64,000 nucleotides of DNA from Deltaproteobacteria bacterium. Lineage in GTDB: Bacteria > JAMCPX01. Positions within the stretch are counted from its first letter, which is position 1. Every line of letters starts with the position of its first letter. The position numbers and the translations under genes are program-made. Of the stretch, positions 56,137 to 64,000 are shown piece by piece. The notes below the pieces were generated by a model, which had not been told where the DNA came from, ran no database searches, and worked only from the letters and a program-made list of their open reading frames with translations. The stretch lies in the NCBI GenBank assembly GCA_023382265.1, contig JAMCPX010000061.1:17807-81806 (forward strand). The letters are read 5' to 3'.

Positions 56137-57175
56137 AGAAGCCCTTCTTGAACGTATTCTTACCTTTCTCTGGAGGCAGTGGTCTGCACTGGGCGTGCTT
56201 GGTGAATCAGGTGCAGAAGATGACTGGGTCATTGATCCCGAGCCTTTACTCGTCTTTTCTCTGGAGATTGGACGCTATGAGCCCAGGCTGTTTGACGAAA
56301 TCCTTGCATGGTTATTGGTAAACGGACAATGGCTTGATATGGCGAGACTGAAAAGAATCCTTGAGAAACAGGATAGAAAGACCGTGCAAATAGTAGGGGC
56401 TGCGTTTCAATACGTTTTGTCCAAGGGAAATAAGCGGAAGTGGCATAACATTACACAATTCTGTGCCGGCATATACAAAAAACAGTCAGCAGCAGATTCC
56501 ATAGAGCCGCTCTTTAAAGAGAGATCGGGAAAGCCCCATCCATTGGCTATCGGAGATAAGATAGAGCCTGATTTTTTATTATTTTCCATAAACCGCCCCA
56601 AAATCCACATACAAAAAGAAGCAAAAGAAGTGCCTGTCAATGCCAGCGCCAACCTGCGCTTTCTTTTAAGATCTATTTTTGGAATTGGAGCCAAGTCCGA
56701 ATCCCTCCTGTATCTTTTGACCCACGAAGGGGCACGCCCCAGGGAGATTGCCGATGCTGTAGGCCTTTTCTGGCTCGGCATACATCAGACTTTATTAGAC
56801 CTGTCGAGATCCGGTTTGGTATTGACAAGAAGCAGGGGCAGGAAAGTAGAATACTGGGTATCTCACAGGAAATGGTGGGATTTTCTCGCTTCACTGAATA
56901 TCGATGAGACAACTCCGCCTAAATGGCTCAATTGGATTGCTGTCTTCTCAGCCTTATCGGTTGCATGGAAGGCGGTTGATGAAATGGCATTCGGAACAGA
57001 ATCAGACTATATGAAGAGCTCAAGACTTCAGGACAGCCTTGAGATTATTGCCCAGGAATTCTCCCGAAGCGGACATGACATCCCGAGGATCCCGACCATG
57101 GGACTACCGCCGGATCTGCACCAGAAAACAGCCCTTATATTTTTAGGCAATATTTTCGGAGTCGCACATGAGTAA
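56117..57175 (+). CDS. winged-helix partner of the nucleotidyltransferase
   Basis: 352 residues from the ATG at 56117; a longer frame from 56054 would overlap the upstream gene by 83 bp and lacks support. The segment TLLDLSRSGLVLTRSRGRKVEYWVSHRKWWDFL, preceded by GARPREIADAVGLFWLGI, is a winged helix. The rest (LPIEFREALLERILTFLWRQWSALGVLG and later WIAVFSALSVAWKAV) is helical with no family recognised. Translational coupling with the nucleotidyltransferase resembles toxin-antitoxin pairs such as AbiE. Its end overlaps hsdS by 8 bp. Confidence 0.68.
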   Translation: MLPIEFREALLERILTFLWRQWSALGVLGESGAEDDWVIDPEPLLVFSLEIGRYEPRLFDEILAWLLVNGQWLDMARLKRILEKQDRKTVQIVGAAFQYVLSKGNKRKWHNITQFCAGIYKKQSAADSIEPLFKERSGKPHPLAIGDKIEPDFLLFSINRPKIHIQKEAKEVPVNASANLRFLLRSIFGIGAKSESLLYLLTHEGARPREIADAVGLFWLGIHQTLLDLSRSGLVLTRSRGRKVEYWVSHRKWWDFLASLNIDETTPPKWLNWIAVFSALSVAWKAVDEMAFGTESDYMKSSRLQDSLEIIAQEFSRSGHDIPRIPTMGLPPDLHQKTALIFLGNIFGVAHE

Positions 57176-58460
57176 CCAGATCTCCACCCTCCGCATGGAG
57201 CAGAAATTCAAAAAAACACCGGCAGGGGAAATTCCGGTGGATTGGGAAGCAAAGCAATTAGGCAAAGTTGGAATTGCAACAGACGGTGACTGGATTTTAA
57301 ATAAGGATTATTCAAAATCTGGTGTTCGCTTGTTGCAAATTGCGGATATAGGCGTGGGCAAATTTCTTAATAAGTCAATGCGATTTATTTCCGAAGAAAG
57401 TGCCAACAAATTGAATTGCAGCATTTTACAGCCAGGAGATATTTTAATATCCCGCATGCCAGATCCAATTGGACGAGCATGTCAACTGCCAGAATTAAAT
57501 TACCAAAGTATAACTGCAGTTGATGTTACTATTTGGCGTCCAGATCCCGATAAATACGATCGACGTTTTTTGACTTACTATCTTAATAGTTCTAAGTGGT
57601 TTGCTCTGGTTAATAATTATTCGTCGGGGACAACCAGAACACGCATTAGTAGAACTAATCTTGAGAATATTGAAATTCCAATCCCTCCCTTAAAAGAGCA
57701 GAGATTGATCGCAAAGATTCTCTCAGCAGTGGATGATGCCATTGATAAGACAGATGCTGTTATTGAAAAGACCAAAGAACTAAAAAAGGGCTTAATGCAG
57801 ATTCTTTTTACAAAGGGAATTCAAAAAGGACGATTAAAAACTCAAGATTTTAAAGAAACGGAGATTGGCAGGATACCAAAAGACTGGGAAATTAGAAATA
57901 TTAAATCTTTAGCAAAGAAAATAATTAATGGAGGTACACCGGACACAAATACTGAAAAATATTGGCATGGCAATATTCCATGGATTACAGGTGCCGATTT
58001 CTCTGATCAAAAAGTGACAAACATTAGACGGCATATAACAAAAGAGGCTGTTGCAAATAGCAACACAAATGTGGTGCCTCAAGGAACAATACTGGTTGTA
58101 ACAAGGACAGGCGTAGGAAAACTGGCTATGGCCTCATATGACATAGCTATCAGCCAGGATATAACTGGGATAATTTCAAATGATGAGTTAGTAATTCCAA
58201 GATTCTTGTTCTGGATACTAAACTACTACGTGCCACAGCTCAAAGCTGCACACCAAGGTACTTCAATCAATGGCATTCTTCGAAGTGATTTAGAAGATTT
58301 TATGATCCCGGTCCCAACAATCCAGGAGCAGAAAAAAATCACTGAGATTCTTTCAACTATTGATGATGAGATATCCCATGAGGAAAAGCATAAACACCAA
58401 TTAGAGCAGATAAAAACAGCCCTCATGCAGGTACTTCTGACAGGGAAGGTGCGGGTTTAA
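57168..58460 (+). CDS. hsdS: type I restriction-modification specificity subunit HsdS
   Basis: DNA-recognition subunit with two target-recognition domains. TRD1 (about residues 20-165) and TRD2 (about 230-380) are each followed by a conserved helical stretch: EQRLIAKILSAVDDAIDKTDAVIEKTKELKKGLMQILFTKG and EQKKITEILSTIDDEISHEEKHKHQLEQIKTALMQVLLTGK. The two half-site domains are different, so the recognition sequence is asymmetric and unknown. 430 residues. Starts inside the preceding gene. Confidence 0.94.
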   Translation: MSNQISTLRMEQKFKKTPAGEIPVDWEAKQLGKVGIATDGDWILNKDYSKSGVRLLQIADIGVGKFLNKSMRFISEESANKLNCSILQPGDILISRMPDPIGRACQLPELNYQSITAVDVTIWRPDPDKYDRRFLTYYLNSSKWFALVNNYSSGTTRTRISRTNLENIEIPIPPLKEQRLIAKILSAVDDAIDKTDAVIEKTKELKKGLMQILFTKGIQKGRLKTQDFKETEIGRIPKDWEIRNIKSLAKKIINGGTPDTNTEKYWHGNIPWITGADFSDQKVTNIRRHITKEAVANSNTNVVPQGTILVVTRTGVGKLAMASYDIAISQDITGIISNDELVIPRFLFWILNYYVPQLKAAHQGTSINGILRSDLEDFMIPVPTIQEQKKITEILSTIDDEISHEEKHKHQLEQIKTALMQVLLTGKVRV

Positions 58461-58464
58461 TTTT

Positions 58465-61400
58465 ATGGCTCCATTTAACGAAGACACACTTTCGGAAAAG
58501 CCGGCAATCGAGCAGTTGAAAAGAATGGGATACCTCTTTATTCGCGGGGAGCAGTTTGATCCGCAGGAGACAGAGGATTCCGAACGTTCGTCGCGGAGGG
58601 ATGTTGTTCTGGTCAGCCGACTGAGGACTAAGCTTATTGAATTTAATCCGGATGCTTCTGAAGGAACTATAGATAAGGCCATCCGTCATGTGACGAATAT
58701 ACAGGGTACCGGTCTTCTGGAGGAAAATAAAATATTTCACCATGAGCTTATTTCTAATATCTCAATAGAGCAGGAAACGGGAGACGGCAGGCGGGGACTT
58801 ACTGTCAGATTTATTGATTTCGATAACCCGGAAAGAAACGAGTTTCTTGCGGTCAATCAGTTCTGGATAAAGGGACATGAGGTTTTTGATCGTCCAGACA
58901 TCGTTATCTTTGTGAACGGAATACCCCTTGTTGTTATAGAATGCAAAAGTCCTGTTGCCCGGGAGACGGGGGTAATGGATGCACTGGATCAATTGGTACG
59001 CTATCAAAAAGAAATCCCCGCTTTGTTCCGGACCAATCAAATCTTAATCGGCGTCAACTTGTTCGGAGCCCAATATGGAGTTGTCGGAGCAAAACAGGAA
59101 AACTTCCATGAGTGGAAAGCAAAACCAGATGAGAAATTACCGATACTAAATGACCACCCTATAGTGAAAGAGATGCTTGAACTGAAGTTGATAAATAAAA
59201 ATGATCTTTCTCTGACTCCGGCATCCCAGGATGTTATGATTGCAGCGCTTCTTAAGAAGCAGAACCTTCTTGATATAATCAGGAACTTCATCGTTTTTGA
59301 TACAGATAACGGCAAGATTGGGAAGAAGATTGCCCGCTATCAGCAGTTCATTGCCGTCCAGAAAATCGTCGACAGGGTTACTCATGAAAAGGAAAAGAAA
59401 GGGATAATCTGGCACTGGCAGGGATCCGGAAAGTCCCTTACAATGCTCTTTGCTGCACTGAAACTCAGAAGGGATGAAGCCAGACTTAAGAATCCTTATT
59501 TTCTTGTCGTAACGGACAGGAAGGATCTGGACGGGCAAATCTCCGATACGTTCCGTGATTGTGGCTTCCCAAATACAATCCAGGCAGAGAATTCAAGGGA
59601 ACTCTACCGTATGCTATCAGAGGGCGTTGGACGCACTATTATGACCACTGTCCAGAAATTTAGGACAATGCCGGAAAAGCCTCTTTCAACCGCAAAGAAT
59701 ATCATTGTTCTGACGGATGAAGCCCACAGGACCCAGTACGGGAGTTTTGCTCTCAATTTAGGGAAAGCTCTTCCTAACGCGGCAATCTTTGCTTTTACCG
59801 GGACACCTCTGGATAAACGATACAGGAATACGTATAAGGTTTTCAGCCCGATAGGGGAACGATATTTGGACAGGTACAGTATATACCAATCCGAGCAGGA
59901 CAAGGCTACCGTGCCTATAAAATACATGAGCCGAATGGCAGCACTGCGTATAGTAGGCTCATCTATTGATGCATTATTATCTGCTCTGTTCCCCGAAAAA
60001 ACGAAGAAAGAGCTTGCATCCATTAAAAGGCAATATGCTAATCCCGATGCCCTGACTTCTGCACCTCAACGGATAGAAAGGATCGCATTGGATATTATAG
60101 AACACTATAATCAGGCCATTAAGCCAAACGGCTTTAAAGCAATGATTGTGGCTGAAACCCGTGCGGCAGTTGATAAATATAAGACTGCACTGGATCGCCT
60201 TATTGATCCTGCTATATCGGCAGTAGTCATGACTATAAATGACCAGGATGATCCAGATGAATGGAAAGAAAAATATTTTCTTACGGATAAAGATGAAGTT
60301 GCCCTGAAAGGGCGATTCAAGGATCCTGCTGATCCGCTTTCATTTTTAATCGTCTGCGACAAACTGCTTGCGGGATTCGATGCACCTGTTCTCCAGGCGA
60401 TGTATCTGGACAGCCGTCTCAGGGAACACAACCTGCTTCAGGCTGTGGCACGGACTGACAGGCCATATCCAAGGAAAAATTTCGGGCTTGTTGTGGATTA
60501 TATAGGTATTGGAACAGGACTCTTAAAGGCTCTTGAAATGTATAATGCCGAAGATCTTGTTGGATTTCTTGACACTGATGATGTTGAGAGAGAACTCGAG
60601 AAACTGAAAGAATATCATAAAACATTAATGGAAATTTTTTCGGGCATATCCTTCGAAGGAGATCCAAAGGAAATCATACAGGAATGCATGGATATTTTGA
60701 GGAACAAAAAGATGCGCAGTGAGTTTGACAGCGTTTATCGCGCATTTGCCAGGAGCATGGACTTTTTAATGCCCGATGTGAGGGTAGGTGTGTATATAAG
60801 GGATTTTAAGTTCCTTGGTGTAATAAGAGAAGGGGCAAGGAATCTTTATCGCGATGAGAGCTTGCGCATGGAAGATTTGAGTCGCAGGATTGAGGCACTC
60901 ATCCATGCTCATATAGTTACCGAAGGAATGGAGAATTTATTGGAACCATTGACTATCAGTTCCAGTGACTTCGCAGAAAAAATTCAATCTAAGGGTAGTG
61001 ATAAGGCAAAGGCGATCCATTTGGAATATGCAATACGTGATACAATTAATTCACATGCAGCAGAAGATCCGGCATATTACGAGTCTCTCCAGAAGCAGCT
61101 TGAAGAATTAATAGAAAGTCAGAAAAAAGACAGAAAAGACGATGCCGAGCTCCTACGTTCTTTAATGCAGATCAAAGAAGACGAGAAAAAAAAAGACGCA
61201 AATGCACGTAAATACGGGCTCGAGGGAAGTAAGGAATTTGCTTTCTTTGGCTTGCTCAGAAAGTACCAAGAAGAAATCCCTCTTAAAACGGACGAAGAAA
61301 TGGCCTCACTTGCAAAGGATATCATAAGAATAATAGAGGAGCGAGCTGTCGTCGAATGGACAGAAAGGGACGATATACAGAAAGAGATGCGCCGTGAGGC

Positions 61401-61497
61401 AAAGCGTCTCTTGCGTACAAAAGGCTGTAAAGATAAAGACCTGCAGCATTTGACTACAGAGTTTATGGAACTCGCCCAGAAGTGGGTGAAACGGTAG
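58465..61497 (+). CDS. hsdR: type I restriction endonuclease subunit HsdR
   Basis: ATP-dependent translocase/endonuclease. PD-ExK nuclease: D145 and E159-C-K161 in RPDIVIFVNGIPLVVIECKS. Walker A G320-SGKS (HWQGSGKSLTM), DEAH box 418-421 (LTDEAHRTQYG), FTGTPL and the later motif VI region ARTDRPYP. The C-terminal helical domain binds the methylase complex. 1010 residues, normal. 4 bp after hsdS. Confidence 0.95.
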   Translation: MAPFNEDTLSEKPAIEQLKRMGYLFIRGEQFDPQETEDSERSSRRDVVLVSRLRTKLIEFNPDASEGTIDKAIRHVTNIQGTGLLEENKIFHHELISNISIEQETGDGRRGLTVRFIDFDNPERNEFLAVNQFWIKGHEVFDRPDIVIFVNGIPLVVIECKSPVARETGVMDALDQLVRYQKEIPALFRTNQILIGVNLFGAQYGVVGAKQENFHEWKAKPDEKLPILNDHPIVKEMLELKLINKNDLSLTPASQDVMIAALLKKQNLLDIIRNFIVFDTDNGKIGKKIARYQQFIAVQKIVDRVTHEKEKKGIIWHWQGSGKSLTMLFAALKLRRDEARLKNPYFLVVTDRKDLDGQISDTFRDCGFPNTIQAENSRELYRMLSEGVGRTIMTTVQKFRTMPEKPLSTAKNIIVLTDEAHRTQYGSFALNLGKALPNAAIFAFTGTPLDKRYRNTYKVFSPIGERYLDRYSIYQSEQDKATVPIKYMSRMAALRIVGSSIDALLSALFPEKTKKELASIKRQYANPDALTSAPQRIERIALDIIEHYNQAIKPNGFKAMIVAETRAAVDKYKTALDRLIDPAISAVVMTINDQDDPDEWKEKYFLTDKDEVALKGRFKDPADPLSFLIVCDKLLAGFDAPVLQAMYLDSRLREHNLLQAVARTDRPYPRKNFGLVVDYIGIGTGLLKALEMYNAEDLVGFLDTDDVERELEKLKEYHKTLMEIFSGISFEGDPKEIIQECMDILRNKKMRSEFDSVYRAFARSMDFLMPDVRVGVYIRDFKFLGVIREGARNLYRDESLRMEDLSRRIEALIHAHIVTEGMENLLEPLTISSSDFAEKIQSKGSDKAKAIHLEYAIRDTINSHAAEDPAYYESLQKQLEELIESQKKDRKDDAELLRSLMQIKEDEKKKDANARKYGLEGSKEFAFFGLLRKYQEEIPLKTDEEMASLAKDIIRIIEERAVVEWTERDDIQKEMRREAKRLLRTKGCKDKDLQHLTTEFMELAQKWVKR

Positions 61498-61499
61498 AT

Positions 61500-62231
61500 A
61501 TGCCCTATATAATCCACAAAGGAAATGCGCTGCATTTTTCGCTTCGCATATCACAGCGAAGGAAAACGATCGCTCTCAGGATTAGCAGGAATGGGAGTGT
61601 TGCAGTAACAGCCCCTTCGTATGTCAAGACTACTGTTGTCCGCAGGTTTGTAAGGAATAAGGTTGAGTGGGTACTTGATAAACGAAAATATTTCCTCGAA
61701 ATGGCACGGAAATATCCACCCAAAGAATTTAAAAATGGCGAGACTTTTCCCTTACACGGGCACAATTTTCGACTTAAAATTGTTAAAGTACCTGAACTCC
61801 ATAAGTCCCGTTTTAAGATTGAAGGGAAAAGATTAGTTATTTTTGTTGACTGGCAGGCGGGCAAAGAACAAAGAGAAATTATGCAAGAAGCCATCCGGAA
61901 CTGGTATACCGGTCACACAGAAAAAAAGCTCAATATTCTCATAAAAAAGTATGCCCCCTATCTGAATGTTTTACCAATAAAAATAAAGGTGGTTGATCAG
62001 ACAAGCAGATGGGCAAGCTGTTCAAAAACAGGGATTTTAAGATTCAACTGGCGTCTTTCAGCCATGCCGGTATCGGTCTTTGAATACATTGTGGTACATG
62101 AGCTTTGCCATCTTAAAGTGCATGACCATTCTACGCAATTCTGGAGGACTGTAAAATCCATTCTGCCGGATTATGAGAACAGCCGTAACTGGCTTAGAGA
62201 AAACGGTATTAAAATCGCTTTGATGTTTTAG
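61500..62231 (+). CDS. YgjP/SprT-like metallopeptidase (DUF45)
   Basis: 243 residues in the family of zinc peptidases often found beside type I hsdR. The metal motif is H200-E-L-C-H204 (VVHELCHLKVHDHSTQFW), with a third ligand histidine in DHSTQFW. N-terminal ALRISRNGSVAVTAPSYVKTTVVRRFV is typical. The ATG at 61500 follows the hsdR stop; a GTG at 61482 would overlap it. The role in type I systems is unknown. Confidence 0.85.
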   Translation: MPYIIHKGNALHFSLRISQRRKTIALRISRNGSVAVTAPSYVKTTVVRRFVRNKVEWVLDKRKYFLEMARKYPPKEFKNGETFPLHGHNFRLKIVKVPELHKSRFKIEGKRLVIFVDWQAGKEQREIMQEAIRNWYTGHTEKKLNILIKKYAPYLNVLPIKIKVVDQTSRWASCSKTGILRFNWRLSAMPVSVFEYIVVHELCHLKVHDHSTQFWRTVKSILPDYENSRNWLRENGIKIALMF

Positions 62232-62479
62232 AGAATAGCCAGAAATCCCCCGAGCTTTTAATCTCGAGAATCGAGCGTAAGATACATAGTTTTATTTTGC
62301 AGAGAATTTACAAAGGAATAAGCATGGCTGAGGCGGAGTTATTTTGCCAAATTGGCCTCATTTATGTAGCATAACTGCTTCTGAAGCTACTATCTGCACG
62401 CCTAGAAAGAATTGGGGGTAGGGCTACACACTTGACTCAGGTATTCAGCTGATAGGTAAACTAGGGGTCAGCACTTGAC
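62232..62479. other. intergenic between the hsd operon and the insertion element
   Basis: No gene supported. A TGAGGC/GCCTCA pair spans about 30 bp near 62330, and GGGGGTAGGGCTACACACTT (62412-62431) is loosely echoed by GGGGTCAGCACTT just before the insertion end. Nothing else notable. Confidence 0.35.
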
Positions 62480-64000
62480 AGGCTGTTGAAAAACTAAGTA
62501 TTTTCGAAGCAATTTAATCCATCAAATTGCATTCTGTTAATATTTTGGGTTAACCGGCAAAATAAATCCGCTAATCCAATCATCGGAGATGAAAGAAAGG
62601 GCTTTTTTACCTCCATTCCTTCCTTTTGAGGCCATCTCCTTGAGAGCATTTTAACCATTCTCTTAATATTCTGTGCTGCAGCAGTCATTAATATCTGTTC
62701 TCTAACAAATTCAGCGCCTCGAAACTTAGCCCTCCTCAGTCCCATAAACTCTTTTGCCTCGCCGAACAATTCTTCGATCCGCTTCCTCATCCGCTGGGAT
62801 ATCCGGTATTCTATGGTTTTGTTTAATTGCTTCGCTGCATTTATGGAATCTTCGTAGAGATGATAACTCACTGACCGCGCCCGGTCTCTCGTGCATTCTG
62901 CTTTCTTTACACACAGCTTACAATCTTTCCTGCTTGCACGGTAGACATGCTGCCTGCTGTGTTTGTGTATCCCCCAATACTTCATTTCTTTCCCTTCGGG
63001 ACATAGAAATATGTTACGCTGTTTATCAAAATTGAATCTCTCTATCGGATAAATTCCTTTCTCATTTCGGCTTCGGTTGTTTACTATCGGTATATGGGGC
63101 TGTATATGCTCCTTCAGAACAGCATCTATAAACTCCCCGGCACAGTACCCTTTATCTGCTCCAAGAGTCTGTGGCTTTATGCCGTAGGTATCTTTTATTC
63201 TTTGTATCTGACGAAGAGCATTCTTGCAGTCCGTATTCTTATCAGGCTTGCCGATATCGGTCCCTATTATTATCCTGCTCTTACTGTCCATGACATAGGT
63301 AGCTGCATGGCTCAATTCCGTTGCCCCCATAGACGTTTTCCTCGCAAGCCGTGCATCAGGATCCGTATGCGATCGGTGAGTATCGTTGCTTATCGCCTCG
63401 CCCCGGTTCGCTTTCCCATATCCGGGTTCCCATGGCTTTTCTTCTACAGGGTTCTCCTTCTCAAGCTTCTCTATGTATTCCTTAGGCTTCATCTCCACCA
63501 CGACCGGCTCAAGGCTCTTGATCGATGCATTCGCTTTTATGTTCGTGCTGTCTACGGTAAGGTGCCTCCCCGTTAATAACCCCTGTGTTATACACTGCCG
63601 TACTATCTCATCAAATATCTCTTGAAATACTTTGCCCTCTGAAAATCTATCATGCCGGTTCTTTGAAAACGTCGAGTGGTCTGGTACCTTGTCGTCGAGA
63701 TTTAATCCTACAAACCATCGGTACCCTATATGCATATTTACTTCCTCGCATAATCGCCGCTCAGAATTGATCCCGTATAAATATCCTACCAGAAGCATTC
63801 TTAGTAATATCTCCGGGTCTATGGAGGGACGGCCAGTCTGACTATACAAGTGCTTTACCTTATCTCTTATAAAACCAGAATCTACATACTTCTCTACAAG
63901 TCGTAACAAATGATTCTCTGGGATCATTTCCTCTACCTTGATATGGTAAAACATTGGTTCTGTCTTTTGTTTCTCTCCTAACATCATGCCTCCTGTGAAT
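62480..64000 (-). mobile_element. IS1182-family insertion sequence (partial, right end off window)
   Basis: The left end begins near CAGGCTGTTGAAAAACT at 62480; GGCTGTTGAAAAACT-like ends are typical of this family (recalled pattern). The transposase stop codon lies inside this terminal sequence. The opposite end lies beyond 64000, so the inverted repeat and target duplication cannot be compared. Confidence 0.75.
62494..63987 (-). CDS. IS1182-family DDE transposase
   Basis: 497 residues. N-terminal DUF772-like domain (PEILLRMLLVGYLYGINSERRLCEEV), first catalytic Asp in LTVDSTNIKANAS, second in LGADKGYCAG, Glu in RIEELFGEAKEFMGLRRAKFRG. A cysteine-rich insert (CKLCVKKAEC) between the last two is typical of the family. 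The frame is intact, so the element may be active. An AGGAGG site precedes the ATG. Confidence 0.92.
   Translation of the reverse strand: MMLGEKQKTEPMFYHIKVEEMIPENHLLRLVEKYVDSGFIRDKVKHLYSQTGRPSIDPEILLRMLLVGYLYGINSERRLCEEVNMHIGYRWFVGLNLDDKVPDHSTFSKNRHDRFSEGKVFQEIFDEIVRQCITQGLLTGRHLTVDSTNIKANASIKSLEPVVVEMKPKEYIEKLEKENPVEEKPWEPGYGKANRGEAISNDTHRSHTDPDARLARKTSMGATELSHAATYVMDSKSRIIIGTDIGKPDKNTDCKNALRQIQRIKDTYGIKPQTLGADKGYCAGEFIDAVLKEHIQPHIPIVNNRSRNEKGIYPIERFNFDKQRNIFLCPEGKEMKYWGIHKHSRQHVYRASRKDCKLCVKKAECTRDRARSVSYHLYEDSINAAKQLNKTIEYRISQRMRKRIEELFGEAKEFMGLRRAKFRGAEFVREQILMTAAAQNIKRMVKMLSRRWPQKEGMEVKKPFLSSPMIGLADLFCRLTQNINRMQFDGLNCFENT

Noticed and set aside
61505..61894. Several long reverse-strand reading frames inside murE, hsdR, gyrA, the transporter and the metallopeptidase
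   Set aside because: They lack ribosome sites and family patterns and lie wholly opposite well-supported genes.

Overview
This 64 kb window is a low-GC bacterial chromosome segment. Most of it is vertically inherited core genome. From about 46.0 kb onward it becomes a mobile, defence-type island. The cell makes meso-diaminopimelate peptidoglycan (DNPR motif in MurE) and divides with FtsA/FtsZ. The dcw cluster has the full order mraZ-rsmH-ftsL-ftsI-murE-murF-mraY-murD-ftsW-murG-murC-murB-ddl-ftsQ-ftsA-ftsZ. A C-terminal PASTA domain on FtsI, a stand-alone diiron metallo-beta-lactamase protein and a protein-thiocarboxylate sulfur cluster suggest an anaerobic or microaerophilic lineage near the former Deltaproteobacteria. 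That placement is inference; no rRNA or other strong marker is present.

Region by region: 1-1.2 kb holds the 5' part of an acyl-CoA dehydrogenase behind a FadR-like operator. 1.4-19.0 kb is the dcw operon, preceded by three 10-bp MraZ-type repeats, and purM follows. 20.1-24.9 kb has a possibly structured leader, a DUF3467 protein, a polyprenyl diphosphate synthase, gyrA and a TPR protein. 24.9-36.7 kb has a fatty-acyl-CoA ligase, an ODP-type metallo-beta-lactamase protein, a 15-residue Lys/Ala microprotein with its own terminator, an MFS exporter, an atypical UppP, SSB, a divergent IlvD/Edd dehydratase, an RlmI-like methyltransferase, tRNA-Ser, apt and a TPR/TRAP-associated protein. 37.0-45.7 kb is a sulfur-assimilation cluster: threonine synthase, cysteine synthase, a JAMM protease, a ThiS/MoaD-NIL fusion, a MoeB-type activating enzyme, DsrE-like proteins, an unusual radical SAM enzyme, a DASS transporter, APS reductase, another DsrE-like protein and TusA. 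tRNA-Gly and tRNA-Cys follow.

An integrase lies directly after tRNA-Cys and opens the island. Its contents are a small zinc-finger-like protein, an orphan DNA methyltransferase, an excisionase-like HTH, a protein of unknown family, a small winged-helix regulator, a PLD-nuclease/P-loop ATPase fusion and a type I restriction-modification operon. Inserted between hsdM and hsdS of that operon is a nucleotidyltransferase/winged-helix pair. A SprT/YgjP-like metallopeptidase follows hsdR. An IS1182-family element runs off the right edge. No right attachment site is visible, so the island probably continues or has been truncated.

The most interesting parts are the sulfur-carrier fusion beside its likely protease; the PLD-ATPase gene, which shares two repeat families with the control regions of its neighbours; the nucleotidyltransferase/HTH pair inside the hsd operon; and the microprotein.
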